A stretch of 64,000 bases of DNA from Vibrio sp. HI00D65. Its GTDB lineage: Bacteria > Pseudomonadota > Gammaproteobacteria > Enterobacterales > Vibrionaceae. The DNA is taken from contig NZ_LWEH01000005.1 of NCBI RefSeq assembly GCF_001635455.1, positions 186,001-250,000 of the forward strand, given 5' to 3'. The notes beneath the pieces were generated by a model. The model had not been told where the DNA came from. It saw only the letters and a list, made by a program, of their open reading frames with translations, and made no database searches. Shown piece after piece: positions 27,193 through 36,806 of the stretch. Numbering within the stretch: the first letter of the stretch is position 1; every line of letters starts with the position of its first letter. The position numbers were made by a program, and so were the translations under genes.

Positions 27193-27971
27193 TACTTAAC
27201 CTCCGCAACAGTGAAAGAAACAGGTAAAGTAATCAAGCTTGGAGCCGCTTGTTGACTAGCAATATCGTACGCTTTATCGAGCTCAGACTTCATCGAAGAA
27301 TCAACTTCTTGCCATTGAGCTGCTGTTTGATTCCAAGCCCAGTACTGACTGCCATTTAAGTTACGAGCAACTAAAGAGATACGTCCTAAGTGCAGTACGT
27401 CTGCTTCAATCGTTTTATCGCTCGCCAGTTCTACGCGACCTTGGTATGCACCAAGCTTAATGCCATAATCCATCTCAATTTGGTACGCCTCTAGAATACG
27501 GCGGTATTTCTCAGCATCACTTACGTCTGCACGAGTCATCATTGCTTGAAGCTTTTCAACTCTCTCTAGACGCTGCTCTTTCTTAATCGGTACGTCTTTT
27601 TCTACCAGCTGTTGCAGGCCATCGATCATTTGATACATCAAAGGCACAACGCCTTGGCGCGTGTATTTAATCTCTTCGATCTGCCCTTCAATACTCTCAG
27701 CTTCTTGATTTTGGCTTTCAACCAGAGCAGCAAGGTGATCATGATAGATTTCTAGATTTTTGACTTCTTCTTGAAGACGCTCAATTTCAGCTTGAAGCAT
27801 TAGAGTTGCTTGGGAGCTTTTATCAATAACCTTTTGGCTCGAAGCCGATGCGTTATTGGTCTTGTTCTGAATTGATTGAGCTTGATCCAAGCTATTGGCC
27901 ATAGAAGACGTTGCTACCACACTGATGGCAAGCGCTAGGCTAGTTTTTAAAAGATTCATAATTGTAGTCAT
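27192..27971 (-). CDS. DUF3450 coiled-coil periplasmic protein
   Basis: 259 residues with signal peptide (cleavage near SSMAN) and a long coiled coil (about 55-105). The C-terminal part has RVELASDKTIEADVLHLGRI and WAWNQTAAQWQEV, characteristic of DUF3450. It is the first gene of the TtpC cluster, as in other vibrios, and has a good Fur box 33 bp upstream. It probably contacts TtpC across the periplasm (inference). Confidence 0.85.
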   Translation of the reverse strand: MTTIMNLLKTSLALAISVVATSSMANSLDQAQSIQNKTNNASASSQKVIDKSSQATLMLQAEIERLQEEVKNLEIYHDHLAALVESQNQEAESIEGQIEEIKYTRQGVVPLMYQMIDGLQQLVEKDVPIKKEQRLERVEKLQAMMTRADVSDAEKYRRILEAYQIEMDYGIKLGAYQGRVELASDKTIEADVLHLGRISLVARNLNGSQYWAWNQTAAQWQEVDSSMKSELDKAYDIASQQAAPSLITLPVSFTVAEVK

Positions 27972-28003
27972 TTACTATAGAAGAAGTTCAAATGAATTTT
28001 ATT

Positions 28004-28022
28004 GATAAGCAGTCTCATTATC
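28004..28022 (-). promoter_or_regulatory. Fur box upstream of the TtpC-ExbBD-TonB operon
   Basis: gataagcagtctcattatc matches the 19-bp consensus GATAATGATAATCATTATC at 14 positions, with both outer ends intact. It lies 33 bp upstream of the DUF3450 start, where Fur would block the promoter. Confidence 0.7.
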
Positions 28023-28137
28023 ATTAAAAATCACTCGCATTACTAGGGATATTTTTATTAAATAGCAGAATCACGAAAGGGGAAAGCCGAAACCTCCCCC
28101 TTCATATTTAGGCTACAAACAGTACCCTGCTAACAAA

Positions 28138-30255
28138 TTAGTATTTTACCTGTAAAGTAGCCATGTAGTTACGACCTTCGCCCACAACTACACCGCTTGT
28201 ACTACCACCTTCAAGGTAATCTGTATCAAATAAGTTCTCTACATTGAAGCGAGCAACAAAATCTAAGTTCTCGTCATATTTGATAGTATGTGCAATGCCC
28301 ATATCTACACGAGTGTATGCGTCTTTTTTGAAGGTGTTAGAGCTCTCTGTGTAACGCTCACCTACGTGGTAAACACCAAGGTTTACATCAGTACCGTTAT
28401 TGAACGAGTAAGTAGACCAAATGCTCGCAGTAAACTCTGGTACATCAGCAGGTGTTTTGCCTTCAAGAGCTGGGTCATTCTGGTACTCAGCATCTAGAAA
28501 CATTGTAGATGCACTTACAGAGAATGCTTCCGTCACGTAGCCAGTTGCGGCCAATTCAACACCAGTGTGAACTTGTTCACCAACTTGAGTTGTACGTGTT
28601 TCTTTGCCGTTATTACTTGCTGGGTCTAGATCTTCAGTCACTTGCATGTTCGATTGAGTGATCTGGAACAATGCTCCTGATACTAACAAACGCTCATCAA
28701 ACAGTTCCCACTTAGAGCCTAGTTCGTAAAGTGTACCTTTCTTAGCATCTTGAGACTGACCAAAGTTCACGTCGTCTTGATCTGTGATTTCACCAACAGG
28801 TTCAAAACTTTCAGAGTAAACTGCGTAAATTGAACCATTTGAAGCCGGAGAGTAAATTACACCAAACTTAGGAAGAATGTTGTTGTAGCTCTCTTCTTGA
28901 TTAGAACTGCTCGTCGTTTTGTCGTATGCGAAACGAACGCCACCAAGAACTTGCCACTGTTCGTTAAGTGTTACTAAGTCTTGAACATATAGACCGTAGT
29001 GTTGGCTTTCAGAGTGAGATACTTCATTGTCGTTCTTGTAGCTAACGTTAGAAGGCATATCAAAACCATTACCACATGCAGCTTCTGCTTCTGCTTCAGT
29101 TGCATTAACACAAGTGTAACCAGAGTCGTATAAACGCTCGTAATCGTAATGAAGGCCATTAACACCAACAAGTAGTCGGTGGTTTACACCTAGAGCATCG
29201 AAATCACCAGTAAAATCTACGTAAGCCGTGTCAAACGTCCACTCGTCGTGACGATCTGATACTTTGTAGCCGTAACCGCCGTTTTTATCGCTGTATACTG
29301 TATTGTTCGATTCAGTACGCTGACGCTCGTAGAACTGACGGCTAATACCTGTTTTAACAGACCATGTTTCATTCAGATTAGCTGCAATAGCAGCACCGTA
29401 GTTCGCTACGTCATTGTCTGTTTGTGCAAAACGTTGATCAGTTACTGTATTTGGATCAATTACTTTACCAGTTGCAGTGTCAATCTCTGAGCCATTGTCT
29501 AGATCACCTAACTCTTGAGTACGGTCATAGTGCAGAGATAGCATTACGTCATCATTAATATCGTAATCGACAAATAGGCCACCAACAAAACGGTCAGTTT
29601 CTGCGTCTATACCATCAAAGCGCGTGCGGTATGAATCTTGATTTTCTTGAGAGACGATAGCTCGCGCTCTCAACGTTTGAGCTTCGTTTAAAGAGCCGCT
29701 CACATCTGCGACTGTACGAGTGTAGTTATCTGAACCAATATCTTGGCTAACAGACACTTGTGTCTCGTAAGTTGGCTTTTTAGAAACCATGTTTACTAAG
29801 CCACCCGGTGTTGATTCACCATAAAGGAGGCCAGCAGGTCCTTTCAACACTTCTACACGCTCTAAAAGCTCGATAGGTTGACGATAATGAGACCAATGTT
29901 GAACACCGTCACGCAGGTAGCTTGAACCACTATCTAGTTCGAAACCACGTAGATTGAAACGTTCACGGTTTGTAGATTTTGAACCTGCGGAAATAGATGC
30001 ATCGTTCTTTAGAACTTCACCAAGAGTTGATGCACGCTGTTCATCGATAATTTGCTCATCGATTACTGAAACTTGCCCCGGAGTCTCTAATTGAGTCGCC
30101 TCCATGCGCATTGCTGTTGTATTCGTGTCGGCTTTGTAACCGTAGTCACGACCTTCAACAACCATGTGCTCGTCTGTTTTTGCTGTTTCTGCCAATACTG
30201 CTGGTGAAGCTAATACTGCGCCGATCACTAAAGCCAATGGGCTCTTTGAAAACAT
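28138..30255 (-). CDS. TonB-dependent siderophore receptor
   Basis: 705 residues. A signal peptide ends AVLA-ET and is followed by a TonB box (EHMVVEG). The plug domain includes FNLRGFEL and RVEVLKGPAGLLYGESTPGG. A 22-strand barrel ends in the aromatic-terminated MATLQVKY. The plug pattern fits the FhuE/FpvA/FoxA group of ferric-siderophore receptors. The ligand, possibly a hydroxamate, is not determinable here. It lies upstream of the TonB cluster in the same direction, with a Fur box about 110 bp upstream. Confidence 0.92.
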   Translation of the reverse strand: MFSKSPLALVIGAVLASPAVLAETAKTDEHMVVEGRDYGYKADTNTTAMRMEATQLETPGQVSVIDEQIIDEQRASTLGEVLKNDASISAGSKSTNRERFNLRGFELDSGSSYLRDGVQHWSHYRQPIELLERVEVLKGPAGLLYGESTPGGLVNMVSKKPTYETQVSVSQDIGSDNYTRTVADVSGSLNEAQTLRARAIVSQENQDSYRTRFDGIDAETDRFVGGLFVDYDINDDVMLSLHYDRTQELGDLDNGSEIDTATGKVIDPNTVTDQRFAQTDNDVANYGAAIAANLNETWSVKTGISRQFYERQRTESNNTVYSDKNGGYGYKVSDRHDEWTFDTAYVDFTGDFDALGVNHRLLVGVNGLHYDYERLYDSGYTCVNATEAEAEAACGNGFDMPSNVSYKNDNEVSHSESQHYGLYVQDLVTLNEQWQVLGGVRFAYDKTTSSSNQEESYNNILPKFGVIYSPASNGSIYAVYSESFEPVGEITDQDDVNFGQSQDAKKGTLYELGSKWELFDERLLVSGALFQITQSNMQVTEDLDPASNNGKETRTTQVGEQVHTGVELAATGYVTEAFSVSASTMFLDAEYQNDPALEGKTPADVPEFTASIWSTYSFNNGTDVNLGVYHVGERYTESSNTFKKDAYTRVDMGIAHTIKYDENLDFVARFNVENLFDTDYLEGGSTSGVVVGEGRNYMATLQVKY

Positions 30256-30365
30256 GTCCTTTACTCCGCTTTTATTCTTTTTGTACGAGCACTTGGATTA
30301 ATTATTTAATGTGCTCTCAGAACCGTTACCGGTACCACTGAATCTTTTCGCGAGAGAATATAAGT

Positions 30366-30384
30366 GATAACTATTACCATTTGC
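30366..30384 (-). promoter_or_regulatory. Fur box upstream of the TonB-dependent receptor
   Basis: gataactattaccatttgc matches the Fur consensus at about 13 of 19 positions. It is 111 bp upstream of the receptor ATG. The remainder of the 30256-30815 gap is AT-rich and holds a CRP site for the divergent symporter. Confidence 0.55.
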
Positions 30385-30691
30385 ATTGAATTTACATTCT
30401 TTGCATTCGTAAAGTTTTGTTGAGGTCTTGGTAAGCGTTATTCATTAGATGTAACAGAACCTGATTCAATACAGATACTTAGAAGTGTTTTTGTTCGGGT
30501 CCCCACCACCACCGTTAAAAATTTTGAAACAGCGTTATTTATTCACTCAATCTAACAATCAAAAAACGATAAAAATTTTATCTTATCTTAATTATTAGCT
30601 TTGATTTCGCGTTTTTATGTATAAAAGCCTCGATAAATGTTAATTATTAGTGAATTATTTTATTTAAATTTGTTTAATTTACACATTTATC

Positions 30692-30707
30692 AGTGATTTT
30701 GATCACA
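30692..30707 (+). promoter_or_regulatory. CRP site upstream of the symporter gene
   Basis: agtgattttgatcaca matches TGTGA-N6-TCACA except at the first base. It lies about 110 bp upstream of the symporter start, suitable for cAMP-CRP activation. Confidence 0.7.
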
Positions 30708-30815
30708 TCTATAATTCCAAATTCATTTTTTGTTTTTCGATTTGATTATCCGACTGCTAATCTCCTGCTCACTTTGAAAAGGTATCAAAGTTATAAATAA
30801 TAAGGAGTGTTCTAA

Positions 30816-32120
30816 ATGAATACCAAAAAACCTATGTCTCTGACTGGCCGAGTAATTCTTGGTATGGTCGTGGGTATATTAACGGGATTTGCCATTCAAT
30901 CCCTTTTTGCAGAAAGTGGATTTGTTAACAACTACATCGTTAACGGACTCTTTGAAGTAGGCGGTCAAATTTTTGTCGCAAGTTTAAAAATGCTTGTTGT
31001 CCCTCTAGTCTTCGTGTCGCTAGTGTGTGGTACAAGTTCCCTTAAAGACTTATCAACTCTCGGCCGTATGGGTGGCAAAACGCTTGCACTTTATATCGGT
31101 ACTACAGCCGTTGCTATCACTCTAGCATTGACGATCGGTAACCTATTCCAACCTGGTGCTGGTGCGGATCTGACTGCTGCGAGCTCGTTTAAGTCAGCGG
31201 ATGCCCCCTCTTTGGGCCAAGTCATCATTAATATGTTCCCAACCAACCCTATTCAGGCGATGGCTGAGGGCAAAACACTACAAGTGATCGTATTTGCTGT
31301 GCTATTCGGTGTCGCAATTAGTGCTGCTGGTAAACCAGGCGAACGTATTGCTGCTGTATTTGCAGACCTAAACGAAGTGATCATGAAGCTTGTTGCTCTG
31401 CTGATGAACCTTGCTCCTTTTGGCGTATTCTTCTTAATGGCAAGACTTTTCTCTGGTTTAGGTTTGGACGCAATTTGGAGCTTAGCAGAATACTTCCTTG
31501 TACTTGCAGGCACTCTCCTATTGCACGGTTTAGTGACTTACAGTGCAATGCTTAAAGGGTTCACTGGCCTTAACCCTATTACGTTCCTGCGTAAGATGGA
31601 AGATGCGATCATGTTTGCGTTCTCAACAGCCTCTTCAAACGCAACGATTCCTGTAACAATGGAAACCGCTAAGAACCGCATGGGTGTAGACAACAAAGTT
31701 GCTTCATTCACTGTTCCATTAGGTGCGACAGTGAACATGGACGGTACTGCAATCATGCAAGGTGTTGCGACTGCGTTTATCGCACAAGCATACAACATCG
31801 ACCTTACTATGGGCGATTACCTAATGGTTATCCTAACTGCGACTTTGGCTTCTGTAGGTACTGCAGGTGTCCCTGGTGTTGGTCTGGTTATGCTAGCGAT
31901 GGTATTGAACCAAGTTGGCCTACCACTAGAAGGTATCGCTCTAATTATGGGTGTTGACCGTCTTCTAGACATGATCCGTACCGCTGTAAACATCACCGGT
32001 GATAGTGCCGTATCTATCATCGTTGCCAAGTCTGAAGGCGCTCTTGATGAGTCGCGCTTCAACAACCCTGCAGCAGGTGAGAAAGAAGAAGAAGTTAAGC
32101 TATCACGCCAAGAAGCGTAA
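30816..32120 (+). CDS. Dicarboxylate/amino acid:cation symporter (DAACS family)
   Basis: 434 residues with about eight membrane helices, two re-entrant loops and the family signatures: FSTASSNATIPVTM (HP1 serine-rich loop) and VNMDGTAIMQ (substrate/Na site). It imports glutamate, aspartate or C4-dicarboxylates with Na+ or H+; GltP-type proteins are the nearest comparison. It ends in an acidic/basic cytosolic tail. AAGGAG precedes the ATG. A CRP site suggests catabolite control. Confidence 0.9.
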   Translation: MNTKKPMSLTGRVILGMVVGILTGFAIQSLFAESGFVNNYIVNGLFEVGGQIFVASLKMLVVPLVFVSLVCGTSSLKDLSTLGRMGGKTLALYIGTTAVAITLALTIGNLFQPGAGADLTAASSFKSADAPSLGQVIINMFPTNPIQAMAEGKTLQVIVFAVLFGVAISAAGKPGERIAAVFADLNEVIMKLVALLMNLAPFGVFFLMARLFSGLGLDAIWSLAEYFLVLAGTLLLHGLVTYSAMLKGFTGLNPITFLRKMEDAIMFAFSTASSNATIPVTMETAKNRMGVDNKVASFTVPLGATVNMDGTAIMQGVATAFIAQAYNIDLTMGDYLMVILTATLASVGTAGVPGVGLVMLAMVLNQVGLPLEGIALIMGVDRLLDMIRTAVNITGDSAVSIIVAKSEGALDESRFNNPAAGEKEEEVKLSRQEA

Positions 32121-32180
32121 TCTAACAGCCCAGCTTCAAGCTAAAGCGCAAATAATGGCTAACGCTTTAGCTAGAAACAC

Positions 32181-32214
32181 AAAAAACGCCACAGTATTTG
32201 CTGTGGCGTTTTTT
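32181..32214 (+). terminator. Strong terminator after the symporter
   Basis: Perfect 14-bp stem (aaaaaacgccacag / ctgtggcgtttttt) with a 6-nt loop and T-run. Confidence 0.92.
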
Positions 32215-32278
32215 ATGGGGTTTGGGTATCAACCATTAATATCAATACTCCAGCCTTAATATAACCAGAACGGCAAGG

Positions 32279-33673
32279 TCAATTAACGGGCTCACAAATT
32301 GGGAACATTAGATTCACTCTGAGTCCCCCATTTTCTCTATTCTCCGCCGTCACATGACCATTCATAACAACCATTGCCTCTTTCACGATGGCAAGGCCCA
32401 GGCCGTAGCCACCAGACTGCTTGTCTCTAGCGGTTTCAATACGAGTAAACGGATCAAAGATACCTGCAATTTGGGTATCAGGAATTCCTTCTCCATCATC
32501 TTCTACAGAAATGACACTGTAACGCTGATCAACAGTCTTTTCATACGTCGTGACCGAAATATGTGCATGCTCACCCGCATACTTAATCGCATTACCAACC
32601 AAATTGCCTATGATTCTTAAAAGCAATCGTTCATCAATGTTCACCATCGAGGTTGGAATATCTAAATCACCCACTAGCGTTTGATTGGGTTTTAAGTCAT
32701 TTTGCATTTGCGCGATAAGCATCGAACAATATTGCTCAAGCTGCATCAAGCTGAGCTTGGAATCGTAACGAGAGGTTTCTAAGCGACTAAACTCGAGGAT
32801 TTCGCCCACTAGTTTGTTCATCTCTTCAGTTTCACTTTCCATACGGTCAAGCAGCCCAGTACTCTTCTCATCCACCTTATTACGTAACAGATGCAGAGCG
32901 AGGTTTTGCCTTGCTAACGGGGTTCTGAGCTCATGAGAGACATCTCGTATCAAGCGGCGTTGTTTTTCTGCCAAGGATTTAATCTCAAACGTCATATGAT
33001 CAAAATCTACAGCCAGTTCATTAAACTCTCGTGTGTTTGATTTTAATTCAGATACGACTTGTACAGAGAAGTCACCCTGCGCCAAACGTCGACTCGCTTC
33101 TCTTAGACGATCCAAAGGTTGTTGTAGTCTTCTTGCCATGATTAAAGAGAACAAAGAAAGGATCATGAAAGCGATGAATACCTTCATCAATGACGAATAC
33201 AAGCCAAACGAATTTGCGGGATGGAATCGGTGTGGCAATTGGATAACTAAGCTATTACCGCTTTCTAGGGGTAGACCAAAAATTGGCCGATTAACAACGG
33301 CATCCAATTGATGATCTAACGTTCTCAAGAAACGTAACTTGAACTCAAAATGAGGGTGCATGTGCCGATGTGTCAGAGGATGATTATTTTTGTCTAAAAC
33401 AAACAAATAGTACTGTTGAGCATTGGCCCAATCAGCCAGCTCATCCATATCCCCATGTTCAATTAACACATCGGCTTGATAGGCGAGATCCAACATTTCT
33501 TGCTTAACAGAATCAGGCACCTTAAGTAGTGCCTTCATCAACGCCTTTTCGGCAACAGCTTGAAAAATAAAGATACTGACAAGGATGATCGTCAGATATG
33601 AGAAAAGTTGGAACGTTAATCCATCTTTACGTTTGGCAATGAAGTCGGGGCAACGTATTAGTTTGGCACTCAT
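32279..33673 (-). CDS. Sensor histidine kinase with His-rich periplasmic loop
   Basis: 464 residues: membrane helix (about 24-42), periplasmic sensor (45-158), second helix (160-180), HAMP, then the H-box DVSHELRTPL (His 247), N-box IGNLVGNAIKYA, G1 DDGEGIP and G2 GYGLGLAI. The overall layout is CpxA-like. The sensor contains five His within residues 98-108 (HPLTHRHMHPH) and PHRFHP near 147, suggesting metal sensing. It overlaps the regulator gene by 4 nt. Proximity to the Fur-linked locus fits a metal signal, which is inference. Confidence 0.88.
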   Translation of the reverse strand: MSAKLIRCPDFIAKRKDGLTFQLFSYLTIILVSIFIFQAVAEKALMKALLKVPDSVKQEMLDLAYQADVLIEHGDMDELADWANAQQYYLFVLDKNNHPLTHRHMHPHFEFKLRFLRTLDHQLDAVVNRPIFGLPLESGNSLVIQLPHRFHPANSFGLYSSLMKVFIAFMILSLFSLIMARRLQQPLDRLREASRRLAQGDFSVQVVSELKSNTREFNELAVDFDHMTFEIKSLAEKQRRLIRDVSHELRTPLARQNLALHLLRNKVDEKSTGLLDRMESETEEMNKLVGEILEFSRLETSRYDSKLSLMQLEQYCSMLIAQMQNDLKPNQTLVGDLDIPTSMVNIDERLLLRIIGNLVGNAIKYAGEHAHISVTTYEKTVDQRYSVISVEDDGEGIPDTQIAGIFDPFTRIETARDKQSGGYGLGLAIVKEAMVVMNGHVTAENRENGGLRVNLMFPICEPVN

Positions 33674-34338
33674 GTTCCAACCGACACTAGGTAACTATAT
33701 CCTTTACCACGAACCGTTTTAATATGCTGTTTAGACAACCCTGCCTGTACTAGCTTCCGACGGATATTACTGATGTGCATGTCTAGATTGCGATCAAAGG
33801 GACACAGCTCTTTCTTTAAGACATGTATTTGTAAGTCAGACTTAGATACAACAATGCCGTCATTCTTAATCAAATAATCAAGCAGATCTTTTTCTGTACC
33901 AGTTAGCGGTAAACGAGAAATCCGTTCACACAAACCATGGTTAGATGAAGCTAGAGACTGTCTCTGACGCTCAAATCCAACTCGACGTAAGATAACCTTG
34001 ATACGAGTCAGTAGCTCAGGAACATTGAAAGGTTTAGCGATGTATTGATCGGCTCCAGCTTGATAACCATCAAGCATCGATGCATCGTCATTGAGTGCCG
34101 TTAGCATCAAGATAGGCGTAGCAAATCGCTGACAGATTCGCCTTGCTACTTGCATACCGCTGAGGTTAGGCAGCATCACATCAAGTAACACTAAATCAAC
34201 AAGATTGGATTGGATAAACTCTAGTGCAGCCTCACCACAATGAACGGTATCAACGTGATACCCCTCATTCTCTAGAACTTCACCCAATAATTCACACAAC
34301 TGAATATCATCATCAACAACTAAAACGCGCGACATCAT
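33670..34338 (-). CDS. OmpR-family response regulator
   Basis: About 222 residues. The receiver begins SRVLVVDDD, with phosphoacceptor Asp in LVLLDVMLPN and Lys in YIAKPF. The C-terminal winged helix ends KTVRGKGYSYLVSVG. Partner of the following kinase gene. The start is one of two adjacent ATGs (34338/34335). The upstream AT-rich stretch near 34360-34380 has a weak Fur-like sequence. Confidence 0.9.
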   Translation of the reverse strand: MMSRVLVVDDDIQLCELLGEVLENEGYHVDTVHCGEAALEFIQSNLVDLVLLDVMLPNLSGMQVARRICQRFATPILMLTALNDDASMLDGYQAGADQYIAKPFNVPELLTRIKVILRRVGFERQRQSLASSNHGLCERISRLPLTGTEKDLLDYLIKNDGIVVSKSDLQIHVLKKELCPFDRNLDMHISNIRRKLVQAGLSKQHIKTVRGKGYSYLVSVGT

Positions 34339-34414
34339 ACAAACCAATAAATAATAATAGTTTGCATTCTAATTATCGTTATTGTTAATTTCAATTGTAA
34401 ATGAGAGATTTACT

Positions 34415-34888
34415 CTATAGTAGGAAATCTTTTTCAATCGGAACGAACTTTGACGCAGAATCGATAAGATTTTGAGCAGTAAGCCCGGGTACACCGTACA
34501 CTTCCACTTTTTTGCCAAAGCGCTGTTTAATTCTTTCCACGAGGATCTCAAAGTCCCCATCTCCAGAGACTAAAACGATTGTATCCACATTCTCTGCTAG
34601 TTCGATGGCATCTAAGGCAATACCAACATCCCAGTCACCTTTCGCACTGCCATCACGACGCTGAATAAATGGCTTCAATTTCACATCAAAACCCACACCA
34701 CGCAGAATATGATGGAATTGACGCTGCTTAGGATCTTGACTAGAAATCGCATACGCATGAGCCGCAACAACATTTCGACCTTCTGTCGCTACATACCAAA
34801 ATTGGTTGTAGTCAAAATTAGAACGGTATTTGTCTCGTGTTGTGTAGTAAACGTTTTGAACATCGACCAAAATAGCTATGTTTTCCAT
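34415..34888 (-). CDS. NYN-domain (LabA/DUF88) protein
   Basis: 157 residues. PIN-like nuclease-fold motifs are visible: ILVDVQNVYY at the N-terminus, KGDWDVGIALDA in the middle and LVSGDGDFEILV, supplying the acidic metal-binding residues. NYN proteins are putative RNases; the cellular target is unknown. It stands alone between the two-component system and a divergent secreted-protein gene. Confidence 0.85.
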   Translation of the reverse strand: MENIAILVDVQNVYYTTRDKYRSNFDYNQFWYVATEGRNVVAAHAYAISSQDPKQRQFHHILRGVGFDVKLKPFIQRRDGSAKGDWDVGIALDAIELAENVDTIVLVSGDGDFEILVERIKQRFGKKVEVYGVPGLTAQNLIDSASKFVPIEKDFLL

Positions 34889-35137
34889 AAATTCATACCT
34901 TTAGATTTTCGGTATACCCTATTCTATTCAACCCTAAAATGCGAGTCGCTTTATCCAATAAAAATGAACCTGTTGGTTATGGTTAACGTAAATCTAAGCA
35001 TGTTTAACGTAATCCTAACTATGCTTAACAGATGTTTATCAAACTGGACAATCGTTTTTGACCTTGGTATCCACTATACAAGTGCTAGCGATTAGAGATA
35101 CAAGTAAAGCTAACAGGCTATTTAAGGGAGGTTGTCT

Positions 35138-35677
35138 ATGCTACACCGACAAAAACACAAATCTCACATAAGCTTCGACAACACCACAAGGGCCGCTCTA
35201 GCTCCTTCCAATAGTTTGTTAACTTTGATCAAGCTGATAACTTTCAGCATCGTGTTGATTTCGAGCCTCTCCACTCATTCGGTGTTTGCCTATCCAGCCT
35301 ATTCCCATTCTCAGCCACTGCCTCATCGCAGCGTCATTTATTTCGCACCAGAGGAAGACTCGGTGGTAAAAGAGTTTCTTAATGAAGTGCTGATAAATAA
35401 CTGCCAGCTGAACGAAAGAGATGTTGTCATAATGGTGATAGCAGAGAGCGGATACACCGTCCCCACTTGGCTTGAGGAAGAGTTTAACTTAGAAGCAGTG
35501 ACTAGCATTTATGAGATTCCAAAGGGCTCTCACACTGCAGTATTAATTGGCAAAGACGGCAAAGAAAAGCATCGTTGGAATGGTAAAACGGATTGGAACG
35601 TCATCACCGACATTATTGATGAAATGCCAATGCGTCAACAAGAAATGCAGCGACAAAGCAGCCGCTGCAGAATCTGA
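35138..35677 (+). CDS. Secreted DUF4174 protein
   Basis: About 179 residues with a long N-region and hydrophobic signal (LITFSIVLISSLSTHSVFAY), so exported. The mature domain has VIYFAPEEDSVVKEFLNEVL and YEIPKGSHTAVLIGKDGKEK, diagnostic of DUF4174, which has a thioredoxin-like fold without the active-site cysteines. Function unknown. ATG 35138 has GGGAGG 6 nt upstream. Confidence 0.8.
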   Translation: MLHRQKHKSHISFDNTTRAALAPSNSLLTLIKLITFSIVLISSLSTHSVFAYPAYSHSQPLPHRSVIYFAPEEDSVVKEFLNEVLINNCQLNERDVVIMVIAESGYTVPTWLEEEFNLEAVTSIYEIPKGSHTAVLIGKDGKEKHRWNGKTDWNVITDIIDEMPMRQQEMQRQSSRCRI

Positions 35678-35707
35678 CTCACAAGACGAAAGTTAATTTT
35701 GAATCAA

Positions 35708-36478
35708 TTACTTATAAAACCAATCAAGTTTGTCATGGAGTTGGGCCACACTTCCAACCACAATCAGTGCGGGGCTCATCGCGACGCTGGCGAGGTTTGC
35801 TAGGTCAGTCAATCCACCTCGAAACACCTTCTGCTCTCGGCGCGTCCCATTTTCAATGATAGCCACTGGCATATCTGCGCGCATGCCGTTATCAAGTAGG
35901 TTCTTCTGAATATTCGGGCTTTCTTTTAATCCCATGTAGAATACGATAGTGTGATTGTGTTGTGCCAGAGATTGCCAATCAATATCTTCGCCGTCTTTTT
36001 TAAGGTGACCAGTTATAAACTGAACACTTTGAGCGTGGTCGCGATGCGTCAGTGGAATACCCGCATAAGCCGTAGCACCCGAAGCGGCAGTAATACCAGG
36101 AATGACTTCAAATTTAACATTGTTCTCTGCAAGCGCTTCACACTCTTCCCCACCACGGCCGAAGATAAACGAATCCCCACCTTTTAAGCGGACTACATGC
36201 TTGTTTTCGTGAGCTTTAGTGACCAGTAATTGATTAATTTGGTCTTGTGGAACACAGTGGTGGTCGAGCTTTTTACCTACATACAACATCTCTGCTTCTG
36301 GGTTTGCCATCGCCAAGATATCTTTTGATACTAAACGATCGTAAACCAGTATATCCGCTTTTTGGATGACGCGTGCTGCTTTTAACGTTAACAAGTCTGG
36401 GTCACCCGGCCCAGCACCAACCAGTGATACAAATCCATTGCTTTCTTTATTAACATTCGATGGCGATACTTCTGACAT
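35708..36478 (-). CDS. cobA: Uroporphyrinogen-III C-methyltransferase
   Basis: 256 residues. SUMT signatures are VGAGPGDPDLLTLKA, VRLKGGDSFIFGRGGEE and GITAASGATAYAGIPLTHRD. It makes precorrin-2 for siroheme, the cofactor of NirB. The position downstream of nirB-nirD-nirC supports that role. It has its own GGAG ribosome site and a 328-nt gap from nirC that contains a terminator, so it may be transcribed separately. Confidence 0.93.
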   Translation of the reverse strand: MSEVSPSNVNKESNGFVSLVGAGPGDPDLLTLKAARVIQKADILVYDRLVSKDILAMANPEAEMLYVGKKLDHHCVPQDQINQLLVTKAHENKHVVRLKGGDSFIFGRGGEECEALAENNVKFEVIPGITAASGATAYAGIPLTHRDHAQSVQFITGHLKKDGEDIDWQSLAQHNHTIVFYMGLKESPNIQKNLLDNGMRADMPVAIIENGTRREQKVFRGGLTDLANLASVAMSPALIVVGSVAQLHDKLDWFYK

Positions 36479-36738
36479 ACTTTGCTCCGAAAGTTAGCTT
36501 GTTATATTTCAAGCTTAATTCTGTTTGATGATCCATCATTCAATGAATCAGCAATATCCTTACTTCTTAGACTATCAGTTGTTGCCGTAAAACTTCACGA
36601 TTAATTCTAATCAAGATAGAAGTTTATATAACAAAACAATCTATTACGTTGGTAAACACTGATATTTGCACCATTCTCGAACACATGTAGCCCAACTTAG
36701 GTGCACTGCTATCTAAGTAAAGAGTGTTGAGATCCAAA

Positions 36739-36765
36739 AAGCTCCAAATCAACAGTTTGGGGCTT
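36739..36765 (-). terminator. Terminator after nirC
   Basis: A 10-bp stem with one G-T pair (aagctccaaa / tttggggctt), loop of 7; read leftwards it runs into five Ts. The rest of the cobA-nirC gap shows no gene. Confidence 0.75.
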
Positions 36766-36806
36766 AACACACTTTATCAATTACTCTTTAACCTAGAGTA
36801 TTCGAA

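Noticed and set aside
28070..28110. Hairpin (aagggg / cccctt) after the receptor gene as a terminator
   Set aside because: Short imperfect stem with no T-run in the leftward direction; too weak to list.
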